From an uncultured Oscillibacter sp. (GTDB taxonomy: Bacteria > Bacillota > Clostridia > Oscillospirales > Oscillospiraceae): a DNA stretch of 25,597 nt. The notes beneath the pieces were generated by a model. The model saw only the letters and a list, made by a program, of their open reading frames with translations, searched no databases and was not told the DNA's origin. Below, piece by piece: positions 1 to 6,260 of the stretch (the first letter of the stretch is position 1; every line of letters starts with the position of its first letter). Position numbers and translations under genes: made by a program. Location: NCBI GenBank assembly GCA_902490355.1, contig CABUDN010000012.1, positions 1 through 25,597 on the forward strand, read 5' to 3'.

Positions 1-108
1 CAGGGATACTACTGCAGTAACATTCATGATAGCGAGGGTAAATACCCCTAGCTTAAAGTGAGAAAAAATGTGCGATTCTGACGAAAAACGCTTGCCGGCC
101 GCCTTCAT
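1..108 (-). CDS. APC-family amino-acid permease, N-terminal fragment (cut by window edge)
   Basis: The minus strand is open from an ATG at 108 down to base 1, giving 36 residues. Residues 18-36 read FKLGVFTLAIMNVTAVVSL, which resembles the first transmembrane segment of clostridial APC-superfamily amino-acid permeases (GadC/glutamate:GABA antiporter-like), where the stretch is usually followed by a SLRGLP-type motif that would lie outside the window. Members are 12-14 helix membrane proteins that move amino acids by antiport or symport. The start is uncertain: GTG at 114 is in frame two codons earlier, and neither start has a good ribosome site at the usual distance. The gene is divergent from holB and shares a roughly 100-base promoter region with it. 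Family assignment is by remembered motif only; the substrate cannot be told. Confidence 0.65.
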   Translation of the reverse strand, partial: MKAAGKRFSSESHIFSHFKLGVFTLAIMNVTAVVSL

Positions 109-136
109 TGTCACCCCGGTCCCTGCGGAAGATTGC

Positions 137-165
137 TTCCTTTTTTCCCGGGGATATGGTATGAT
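137..165 (+). promoter_or_regulatory. Candidate promoter for holB-ricT with extended -10
   Basis: A -10 hexamer TATGAT (160-165) is preceded by a TATGG extension (155-159), matching the TRTGn extended -10 of Gram-positive bacteria. A weak -35, TTCCTT (137-142), lies 17 bases upstream. On the other strand the overlapping TATCAT (166-161) could serve as -10 for the divergent permease, though its -35 is poor. Confidence 0.5.
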
Positions 166-176
166 AGGGCCGTTGA

Positions 177-193
177 GGCGGCTGAAAGCCGCC
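177..193 (+). other. 5'-UTR hairpin just ahead of the holB ribosome site
   Basis: GGCGGC (177-182) pairs perfectly with GCCGCC (188-193) around loop TGAAA. The ribosome site AAAGGAG (199-205) begins five bases later. With no T-run it is not a terminator; it may stabilise the mRNA 5' end or affect translation (inference). Confidence 0.45.
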
Positions 194-212
194 GGTGGAA
201 AGGAGTCCGACC

Positions 213-1070
213 ATGAATCCCTTTGGTTTGCCGGAACAGGACCCGGCGGTTGTCCGCATTCGGGAGGCTGCTGCCCGGGATACGCTTTCCCATGCCCTGC
301 TCTTTACCGGCGGGGAACCCATGCCGGCCGCCCGCTTTGCCGCGGCGGCGCTGGAGTGCGAGGGGGAAGGAGCGCGCCCCTGCGGCCAATGCGCGGGGTG
401 CCGCAAGGTCCTGGCGAATATTCATCCGGACGTGATTACGGTTCAGGATGAACAGCACAAGAATATTGCGGTGGACGTGGTGCGTGCCGTGCGGAGCGAT
501 GCCCACATCCGGCCAAACGAGGGACGGCGGAAGGTCTATCTCTTTCCGGACTGCGGGGTGCTGACGGAGCAGGATCAAAATGTGCTGCTCAAGGTCGTGG
601 AAGAAGGGCCGCCATACGCGGCGTTTTTGTTCTGCGCCCAGAGCGCCGCGCAGATGCTGCCGACGCTGCGGTCCCGGTGTGTGGAGCTCAAGCTTCGTCC
701 GGCGCAGGAAGCAGTTCCGTCAGCCCAGGCCCGGGAGGATGCGCAGGCGCTCTGCCGGGCGGTGGCGTCCCGGCGCCGGGGAGCCGTGACCGCGGTGGCC
801 GTGGGGCTGGAACGGCGGCGATTGACCCGGGAGGATCTGGCCGCGCTGCTGGAAGAGTGCCGGGAGGCGTTTGCCGCGGCGCTTTTGGCCAGGGAAGGAG
901 TTTCCGGCCCGGCGTCCCAAACAGCGGCGGCAGCGGCGAAAAACTTGACAAAAACGCAAATTATGCGCACAATAGAGCTGTTGGAGCGCTATCGAAAAGA
1001 ATGCAGTTATAACGTCGGCGCCGGCCATGTGCTGGGCGCCCTGGCGGTAGAATTGGAGGGTATCCTTTGA
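213..1070 (+). CDS. holB: DNA polymerase III delta' subunit
   Basis: A 285-residue clamp-loader subunit that helps load the beta sliding clamp onto primed DNA at the fork. It shows the zinc-module cysteines C49, C57, C60 and C63 (CGQCAGC followed by HPDV), and the SRC motif typical of delta' (TLRSRC, about residue 155). The phosphate-binding loop is degenerate: after HALLFTG comes GEPMPAARF rather than GxxGxGK, so it probably does not bind ATP. This is usual for E. coli delta' but less so for Gram-positive ones. ATG at 213 is preferred because AAAGGAG lies 7 bases upstream; the longer GTG start at 195 would place the ribosome site inside the gene. The stop overlaps the ricT TTG start by four bases, and holB-ricT order is conserved in Firmicutes. 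Confidence 0.87.
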   Translation: MNPFGLPEQDPAVVRIREAAARDTLSHALLFTGGEPMPAARFAAAALECEGEGARPCGQCAGCRKVLANIHPDVITVQDEQHKNIAVDVVRAVRSDAHIRPNEGRRKVYLFPDCGVLTEQDQNVLLKVVEEGPPYAAFLFCAQSAAQMLPTLRSRCVELKLRPAQEAVPSAQAREDAQALCRAVASRRRGAVTAVAVGLERRRLTREDLAALLEECREAFAAALLAREGVSGPASQTAAAAAKNLTKTQIMRTIELLERYRKECSYNVGAGHVLGALAVELEGIL

Positions 1071-2350
1071 CTGAAGTCATCAGCGTTCGCTTTCGGGGCG
1101 GATGCAAGAATTATTATTTTGATCCCAGGGGAGCCCAGGTGAAAATGGGGGACCAGGTGATCGTGGAAACAGCCCAGGGACCGGAGTTTGCCACCTGTAC
1201 GGAAGGGAATCATGAGGTGGACGAGTCCGCCATCGTCAAGCCGCTGTGCGCGGTGCTGCGCATGGCGACGGACAATGACCGGCGCACCGTGGAGCAGAGT
1301 AAGAAGAAGGAGAGCGAGGCCTTCGACATCTGCGAGCGCAAGATTGCCGATCATGGGCTGGAGATGAAGCTGGTCAACGTATCGGCCAGTTTTGACGGCA
1401 ATAAGATTATTTTCTATTTCACCGCGGACGGACGGGTGGATTTCCGGGAGCTGGTGCGGGATCTGGCGGGCGTGTTCCGCGCCCGGATCGAGCTGCGGCA
1501 GATCGGCGTGCGGGACGAGGCCAAGATGATCGGCGGCCTGGGGATCTGCGGGCGGCCTTTCTGCTGCTCTCAGTTTCTGGACGGATTTTTGCCGGTCTCC
1601 ATCAAAATGGCCAAGACCCAGAATCTGAGCCTGAATCCGGCCAAGATTTCCGGTACCTGCGGCCGGCTGATGTGCTGCTTGAAGTACGAGCAAAACGCCT
1701 ATGAGGACGCTGCCAAGCGGATGCCCAAGGTGGAGTCGTTTGTGCAGACGCCGGACGGACCCGGCAATGTCAAGAGCGTGGATTTGCTGCGGGAGACCAT
1801 GAAGGTCAGCCTGGACAGCGCACCCGAGCCGCTCAAGACCTATCACGGCTGCGAGGTATGCATCCTGCGCAACGGCAAGGGCAGCCGGGAGGGTATTGAG
1901 ATCCCGGAGCGGCCGGCCCGCTATGTGGAGGAGCATGCGGAAGAGGAATTCCTCACGCCGGTCATTACGGCGACCCCCTTTTATGTGGCGCCGGAGCTGG
2001 AGGATGCGCCGGTCCGGGAGAAAATGGGCATGGAGGGCGAGGGAAACAAAGCCCGCCGCCATCACCGGGGCGGACGCCGCCGCAGCGGCGCAAAGCCTGC
2101 CGGTGAGGGACAGCCCCCCGCACCGAAGCAAGAAACCCGGGGCGGAGAGGAAAAGAAGGGTAAGACCGCCCGGCCCGGCGGTCCCAAGCCTCAGCAGCCC
2201 AAGGCTTCCCAGCCCGCGCAGCAGCCGGCCAAGGCACCTGCCGCGGAGGGAGAGGAAGCCAAGCGCCGCCGTCCCCGGCACCGGGGCGGGCGCCGCCGGG
2301 GCGGAAAACCCGGCGGAGAGGGCGGATCGTCCGCACCCAAGAGCGAGTAA
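1067..2350 (+). CDS. ricT: RicT/YaaT (PSP1-domain protein) with long basic C-terminal tail
   Basis: A PSP1-family protein. In Bacillus subtilis RicT works with RicA and RicF as a complex carrying [4Fe-4S] clusters that promotes RNase Y-dependent mRNA maturation and affects sporulation, biofilm and competence. The family cysteines are present at C161, C166, C167 (GICGRPFCC) and C198, C203, C204 (TCGRLMCC). The start is TTG at 1067, inside the holB stop, with GGAGGG nine bases earlier. The core ends near residue 285. The remaining 140 residues are low complexity, rich in Pro, Gly, Arg and Lys, with two similar basic boxes (RRHHRGGRRR and RPRHRGGRRRGG). The 427-residue total far exceeds the roughly 275 of B. 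subtilis. The tail looks disordered and possibly RNA-binding (inference). Confidence 0.9.
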   Translation: MTEVISVRFRGGCKNYYFDPRGAQVKMGDQVIVETAQGPEFATCTEGNHEVDESAIVKPLCAVLRMATDNDRRTVEQSKKKESEAFDICERKIADHGLEMKLVNVSASFDGNKIIFYFTADGRVDFRELVRDLAGVFRARIELRQIGVRDEAKMIGGLGICGRPFCCSQFLDGFLPVSIKMAKTQNLSLNPAKISGTCGRLMCCLKYEQNAYEDAAKRMPKVESFVQTPDGPGNVKSVDLLRETMKVSLDSAPEPLKTYHGCEVCILRNGKGSREGIEIPERPARYVEEHAEEEFLTPVITATPFYVAPELEDAPVREKMGMEGEGNKARRHHRGGRRRSGAKPAGEGQPPAPKQETRGGEEKKGKTARPGGPKPQQPKASQPAQQPAKAPAAEGEEAKRRRPRHRGGRRRGGKPGGEGGSSAPKSE

Positions 2351-2357
2351 TGGCGTC

Positions 2358-2402
2358 AAAAGCGGCCCGCCGTCCCACGTTCGGGCGGCCGGCCGCTTTG
2401 TT
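2358..2402 (+). terminator. Probable terminator after ricT
   Basis: AAAGCGGCC (2359-2367) pairs with GGCCGCTTT (2391-2399), and inside it CGCC pairs with GGCG with a small bulge. The T-run is short (TTTGTT), so read-through into the next gene is possible. Confidence 0.55.
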
Positions 2403-2445
2403 CATCAGTTCAATGGCATGGGAAGGAAAAGGAGAGAGAACAGTC

Positions 2446-3291
2446 ATGGGAAGATTTGACGGTGTGCTGTTGGCCAGCGACTTTGACAATACCCTGATCT
2501 ATACGGAGGAGGCTCTGCGTACGGGGAAGCCGGTACCGCCGCTGTCGGAGCGGAATCGGGCGGCGCTGGAGCGGTTTATGGCCGAGGGCGGCCGGTTTGC
2601 CGTGGCCACGGGCCGGGCCCTGGCGGCCTTCCGCAAGTACGCGCCCCTGGTGCCGATGAATACCCCCGGCATCGTGTGCAACGGCGCCGCCTTGTACGAC
2701 TTTGCCCGGGAGGAATATCTGGAGACCGCGACACTGGACGCCAGCGCCCGGGAACGGGGACAGGCGGTGCTGGAACACTTCCCGGAGGTAGCGGTGGAAG
2801 CGTACCATATCGATAATGTAATTCACGCGGTACATCCCAACGAGTATACCCGTCAGCATGAGCGCATCACCCAGGTGATGGTGACGGAAGCGCCTTCCCT
2901 GCCGGAAGTGCCTCTGCCTCTGGGCAAGCTCCTCTTTGAATCGGACCATGAGACGCTGGAGCGGGTCCGGACGTTTTTGGACGAGCAGGGCTGGAGCGGG
3001 GACTACGAGCTGATCTTCTCCGGCAAGACTCTGCTGGAGATGACGGTCCGGGGCGCCAACAAGGGCGGGATGATCCGCCGTCTGGCCGACCGGCTGGGCA
3101 TCTCCATGGACCACGTCTACTGTGTGGGCGATGAGGCCAATGACATCTCCATGCTGACCGCGGTGGCCCGGGGCTTTGCGCCGGAGAACTGTGTGGACGC
3201 CGTCCGCGCCTGCGGCGCTACCATTGTCTCCCATGCCCGGGAGAGTGCCCTGGCGGATGTGGTGGAGATCCTGGAGGGGATCTACCGCTGA
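2446..3291 (+). CDS. Cof-type HAD-IIB family phosphatase
   Basis: A 281-residue cytoplasmic haloacid-dehalogenase-type hydrolase of the Cof/YbiV group, which usually dephosphorylate sugar phosphates, FMN or other small phosphometabolites. Motif I is SDFDNT with nucleophile D12 and acid/base D14; motif II is the Thr in FAVATGR; motif III Lys is in GANKGGM; motif IV is GDEANDISML near the C-terminus, which binds Mg2+. The C2-type cap lies between motifs II and III. ATG 2446 is chosen because AAAAGGAG (2427-2434) precedes it; a longer reading frame from 2350 would run through the terminator hairpin. It stands alone, between terminators at 2358-2402 and 3336-3370. The substrate cannot be inferred. 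Confidence 0.88.
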   Translation: MGRFDGVLLASDFDNTLIYTEEALRTGKPVPPLSERNRAALERFMAEGGRFAVATGRALAAFRKYAPLVPMNTPGIVCNGAALYDFAREEYLETATLDASARERGQAVLEHFPEVAVEAYHIDNVIHAVHPNEYTRQHERITQVMVTEAPSLPEVPLPLGKLLFESDHETLERVRTFLDEQGWSGDYELIFSGKTLLEMTVRGANKGGMIRRLADRLGISMDHVYCVGDEANDISMLTAVARGFAPENCVDAVRACGATIVSHARESALADVVEILEGIYR

Positions 3292-3295
3292 AATA

Positions 3296-3370
3296 GGCGG
3301 CATTTGAGCCGCCGCAACCTGAAGTTGCGCATTTTCCGCGCCGGTGTTCTGGACACCGGCGCGGTTTTTT
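3296..3370 (+). terminator. Hairpin cluster ending in a strong intrinsic terminator
   Basis: Three hairpins follow the HAD stop. They are GGCGGC/GCCGCC (3296-3301 with 3308-3313), GCAAC/GTTGC (3314-3318 with 3324-3328), and a perfect 12-bp stem (3336-3347 with 3353-3364, loop TCTGG) followed by six Ts (3365-3370). The third is a textbook Rho-independent terminator. Confidence 0.92.
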
Positions 3371-3402
3371 GCTACCGTGAAAGCAGGAAGGAGGGACAGA
3401 AT

Positions 3403-4170
3403 ATGACCTTCGGAGAGAAACTGCAAATGCTGCGTGCCCGCCGTGGCCTGAGTCAGGACGCCCTGGCGGAGGCGCTGGAGGTAAGCCGTCAGGCGGTGAG
3501 CCGGTGGGAGCGGAATGAGACGCTGCCCGAGACGGAGAAGGTGATCCGCCTGAGCCGGTATTTTTCCGTTACCACGGATTATTTGCTCTTGGATGAGGTG
3601 CAAAGTCCCACGGGCAATGGAGGAAATAAGCGCAGCCCCGCGGCGGGGCTGGGCATGTGGTTCTCACGCCGCGGCTGGCTGCTGGGCGTGGGACTGGCAG
3701 TGCTGGGAGGAGGGTGGCTGCTGCGGCTGATCACAGGCGGCTGGCCTTATATCAGCATGCTGCAAGAGGGGAGCCTCACCTGGTTCCAGGCGGCGGTGCA
3801 GTATGGATTTGCCTGTTCGGATCGGATTGCGTCGGCTGTCGGTCTGATCATAGCGGGGGGAGTGAGCGCATATTGGGGCCGCAGGCAGCAGGGGAGACTG
3901 CGGTGGTATCATCTGGGATGGACGGCGGCGGTTTGGAGCATCAGCAGCTTGGCGGCCCAGATTGCTGCGAGCGCTGCGCGGCTTGTAATTATAGAGTCCC
4001 AGGAGGGACTCCTGGGCCAACTGTGGCTGGCGAAGGGCGGTGCACTGCTCTTCGGCCTGGGTACGGCCCTGCTGGGCGCTGGGATCGCCCTGCTGGGACC
4101 GCGGCTGGACCGTCCCGACAAAAAAGCGGATGCCGCGCAGGCGTGCCCCGGTTCCGGCGCCGAGCCCTGA
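3403..4170 (+). CDS. XRE-family HTH protein with C-terminal membrane segments
   Basis: A 255-residue protein with an N-terminal Cro/C1-type helix-turn-helix (about residues 5-65; LSQDALAEAL and VSRQAVSRWE are the recognition region) and the 'LPETEKVIRLSRYFSVTTDYLL' type ending common in Clostridia, trimmed here to its key pattern. Four hydrophobic segments follow: about residues 90-110, 143-158, 170-197 and 211-232. This makes it a membrane-anchored putative DNA-binding regulator, a layout frequent in Firmicutes and usually of unknown signal. ATG 3403 has GGAAGGAGGG seven bases upstream; the frame extends to 3304 but that part lies in the preceding terminator. It is monocistronic, ended by a strong terminator at 4228-4259. 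Neither target nor ligand can be told. Confidence 0.85.
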   Translation: MTFGEKLQMLRARRGLSQDALAEALEVSRQAVSRWERNETLPETEKVIRLSRYFSVTTDYLLLDEVQSPTGNGGNKRSPAAGLGMWFSRRGWLLGVGLAVLGGGWLLRLITGGWPYISMLQEGSLTWFQAAVQYGFACSDRIASAVGLIIAGGVSAYWGRRQQGRLRWYHLGWTAAVWSISSLAAQIAASAARLVIIESQEGLLGQLWLAKGGALLFGLGTALLGAGIALLGPRLDRPDKKADAAQACPGSGAEP

Positions 4171-4227
4171 CATCCGGCGGAAGAAACTTGCCGATACTCC
4201 CTCTGGCGGATCGCGTTTCGGCGGATT

Positions 4228-4259
4228 ATTACCCTGGCTGCGGCCAGGGTAATTTTTTT
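4228..4259 (+). terminator. Intrinsic terminator after the XRE gene
   Basis: ATTACCCTGGC (4228-4238) pairs with GCCAGGGTAAT (4243-4253) around loop TGCG, followed by a run of Ts ending at 4259. Confidence 0.93.
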
Positions 4260-4270
4260 GCATGGGGGTC

Positions 4271-4300
4271 TTGACAAATAGCTGAAATGTGTTATTGTAT
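4271..4300 (+). promoter_or_regulatory. Promoter of the GntR-ABC operon
   Basis: A consensus -35 TTGACA (4271-4276) is followed by a weak -10, either TATTGT (4293-4298, 16-base spacer) or TTGTAT (4295-4300, 18-base spacer). The -10 lies inside the palindrome at 4288-4323. Confidence 0.7.
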
Positions 4301-4323
4301 TAATCACTTAAGACAATAACACA
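4288..4323. promoter_or_regulatory. Palindromic operator, probably for the GntR/YtrA-type repressor
   Basis: TGTGTTATTGT (4288-4298) is the exact reverse complement of ACAATAACACA (4313-4323). The inner bases TTAA-TCAC-TTAA continue the symmetry with one mismatched pair (4299/4312). The 36-base palindrome covers the -10 and start region and ends about 20 bases before the regulator gene, as expected for autorepression. Confidence 0.75.
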
Positions 4324-4343
4324 CGAAAGGAGCGGGACAGCGG

Positions 4344-4736
4344 ATGCAATGGCAGTTTTCCAATGAGATGCCCATCTATTCGCAGCTGGTGGAACAGATT
4401 AAGATCGGCATCGTTTCCGGCATGTTTCCGCCGGGAGAACGATTGCCGTCGGTGCGGGACCTGGCCACAGAGGCCGGCGTGAATCCCAACACCATGCAGC
4501 GGGCCATGACGGAGCTGGAGCGGGACGGCCTGGTATACAGCCAGAGGACCGCGGGACGGTTTGTAACGGAGGATCATGCGGTGATTGAAGCGGCGAAACG
4601 GGACCTGGCCCAGCGGCATATTCATGCCTTTTTGGCGGCGATGCTGCGTCTGGGCTACGGACGAGAGGAGATTATTTCCCTGCTGGAGCAGGAACATCAG
4701 GAGGAGGGAACGAACCATGGCGGTTCTGGAGTGTAA
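4344..4736 (+). CDS. GntR-family (YtrA-type) transcriptional regulator
   Basis: A 130-residue regulator with an N-terminal winged helix (about residues 8-75; IYSQLVEQIKIGIVSGMFPPG, then LPSVRDLA and NPNTMQRAM contain the recognition helix) and only a short helical tail, the layout of the YtrA subfamily. Such proteins repress their own operon with adjoining ABC-transporter genes, often responding to cell-wall-active compounds or membrane stress. The ribosome site AAAGGAG (4326-4332) precedes ATG 4344. The end overlaps the ATPase gene by 20 bases, implying co-transcription and translational coupling. The palindrome at 4288-4323 is the likely binding site. The inducer is unknown. Confidence 0.9.
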   Translation: MQWQFSNEMPIYSQLVEQIKIGIVSGMFPPGERLPSVRDLATEAGVNPNTMQRAMTELERDGLVYSQRTAGRFVTEDHAVIEAAKRDLAQRHIHAFLAAMLRLGYGREEIISLLEQEHQEEGTNHGGSGV

Positions 4737-5412
4737 GGATCTTTGCAAACAGTATGGCCGGATGCCGGCGCTGGACCATGTGAGTTTTGCCGTGGAGCCG
4801 GGTCACATTGTGGGGCTGCTGGGCCCCAACGGCAGCGGAAAGACCACGCTGATCAAGCTGGCCAACGGCCTGCTGACTCCCACGGCGGGCAGCATTTGGG
4901 TCTGCGGAACGGAGCCGGGGGTGGAGAGCCACGCCCAGGTCAGCTACCTGCCGGAGCGGACGGCGATTCCCACCTGGATGTCCACGGAGCAGCTGTTGGA
5001 TTTTTACCAGGATTTTTATCAGGATTTCCGCCGGGATGCGGCGGAGGAGATGCTGCACCATCTGGGGATTCAGCCCCGGCAGCGGATCAAGCAGATGAGC
5101 AAGGGTACCCGGGAAAAGGTACAGCTCATTATGGTCATGAGCCGGGCGGCGAAGCTGTATCTGCTGGATGAGCCCATCGGCGGCGTGGACCCGGCCACCC
5201 GGGACTATATTCTCTCCACCATCATCGGCAACTACAACCCGGAGGGCGCCGTGATGATTTCCACCCACCTGATTTCCGATGTGGAAAAAGTGCTCGATGA
5301 GGTGCTCTTCCTCAATCAGGGACAGCTGATGCTCCAGTCCTCCGTGGACGATATCCGGGAGGAAAAGGGCATGAGCGTGGATGCTCTGTTCCGGGAGGTG
5401 TTCAAATGCTGA
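4717..5412 (+). CDS. ABC transporter ATP-binding protein
   Basis: A 231-residue ATPase. Walker A is GPNGSGKT (residues 36-43), the signature is the atypical MSKGT (127-131) in place of LSGGQ, Walker B is LYLLDEP (147-153), the D-loop is GGVD, and the switch His is H184 in ISTHL. The sequence is of the BcrA/YtrB/CcmA-like exporter class, usually linked to peptide antibiotic resistance or unknown substrates. ATG 4717 has GGAGGAGGG (about 4699-4708) upstream; the frame is open further upstream but that part lies inside the regulator gene. It overlaps the permease start by seven bases. Together with the permease it should form a dimeric two-plus-two exporter; the substrate is not deducible. Confidence 0.9.
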   Translation: MAVLECKDLCKQYGRMPALDHVSFAVEPGHIVGLLGPNGSGKTTLIKLANGLLTPTAGSIWVCGTEPGVESHAQVSYLPERTAIPTWMSTEQLLDFYQDFYQDFRRDAAEEMLHHLGIQPRQRIKQMSKGTREKVQLIMVMSRAAKLYLLDEPIGGVDPATRDYILSTIIGNYNPEGAVMISTHLISDVEKVLDEVLFLNQGQLMLQSSVDDIREEKGMSVDALFREVFKC

Positions 5413-6224
5413 GAAAATTGCTCAAGCACGAGTTTCGTGCCACGGCGCGGATTATGCTGCCGCTGTACCTGGTGCTGCTGGTCACGGCGGTGGGCGCCAA
5501 CATTACAACGCAGGGACTGTCCAATTCTTCCTACCAGATTCTGAGACTGCTCGGTGCGCTGCTGGCCATGGCCTTCGGCGTTGCCATTATCGGTGTTTGC
5601 GTCATGAGCCTGGTGGTGATGGTCCAGCGGTTCTATAAGAACCTGCTGGGAGACGAGGGCTATGTGATGCTGACTCTGCCGGTGAACCTGCACCAGCAGG
5701 TGTGGAGCAAGCTGATCGTTTCGGCGGTGTGGTTTGCGGCCACCTTCCTGGCGGTGGTGCTGGCGGCTCTGATGGTGAGCTTCAATGTGGGCAGCCTGAC
5801 GGCGTTCTTCCGCGGCATTGGGGAACTCCTGGAGCAGCTGACCGCTTACTACGCCCTCAACGGCGCGGCGATGGCGGTGGAATTTTTGGCCATGTGCTTT
5901 TTCGGCTGCTGTGCCATGTGCCTGCATTTCTATGCGTCCCTGGCCGTGGGCCACAGTTTCCCCACCCACAAGATGGCCTGGTCTGTGCTCTGGTTCTTCG
6001 TGTTTTCCTTTGCCGCGCAGTTCCTGTTCGGCACGGCCATGGTGGTTCTCGACGAAACCGGCCTGGCGGAGTGGATGTTCCGGACGGTGGATGCCTGGGT
6101 GCTGACGCCCATGGCGCAGATGCATCTGGCCTTCGGGATGATGATTGTGCTGTGCATCGTCTACGGAGCCGTCTTTTATGGTGTGACGGTTGCCTTCCTC
6201 AAGCGGCGGCTGAATCTGGAATAA
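5406..6224 (+). CDS. ABC transporter permease (ABC-2 type)
   Basis: A 272-residue integral membrane protein with about six hydrophobic segments (roughly residues 16-33, 47-73, 104-127, 155-180, 192-216 and 240-264) and a short basic N-terminus (MLRKLLKHEFRATAR), typical of ABC-2-like permeases paired with BcrA/YtrB-type ATPases. The ATG lies inside the ATPase stop region (seven-base overlap), so the two are translationally coupled. It is the last gene of the GntR-ATPase-permease operon and is ended by a bidirectional terminator. Sequence conservation in this permease class is low, so assignment leans on context. Confidence 0.85.
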   Translation: MLRKLLKHEFRATARIMLPLYLVLLVTAVGANITTQGLSNSSYQILRLLGALLAMAFGVAIIGVCVMSLVVMVQRFYKNLLGDEGYVMLTLPVNLHQQVWSKLIVSAVWFAATFLAVVLAALMVSFNVGSLTAFFRGIGELLEQLTAYYALNGAAMAVEFLAMCFFGCCAMCLHFYASLAVGHSFPTHKMAWSVLWFFVFSFAAQFLFGTAMVVLDETGLAEWMFRTVDAWVLTPMAQMHLAFGMMIVLCIVYGAVFYGVTVAFLKRRLNLE

Positions 6225-6225
6225 G

Positions 6226-6256
6226 AAAAAGAGAGCCCATAGGGCTCTCTTTTTTT
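6226..6256. terminator. Bidirectional terminator between permease and guaD
   Basis: GAGAGCCC (6231-6238) pairs with GGGCTCTC (6242-6249) around ATA, extended by five A-T pairs, with As on the left and Ts on the right. It serves the operon on + and guaD on -, which converge here. Confidence 0.92.
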
Positions 6257-6260
6257 ATGC

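Noticed and set aside
1007..2359. Long antisense frame over ricT
   Set aside because: It too is in register with the real gene and reflects avoidance of TTA, CTA and TCA codons; it has no ribosome site or domain. The same explanation covers the large antisense frames over guaD, cinA, thiI and comM.
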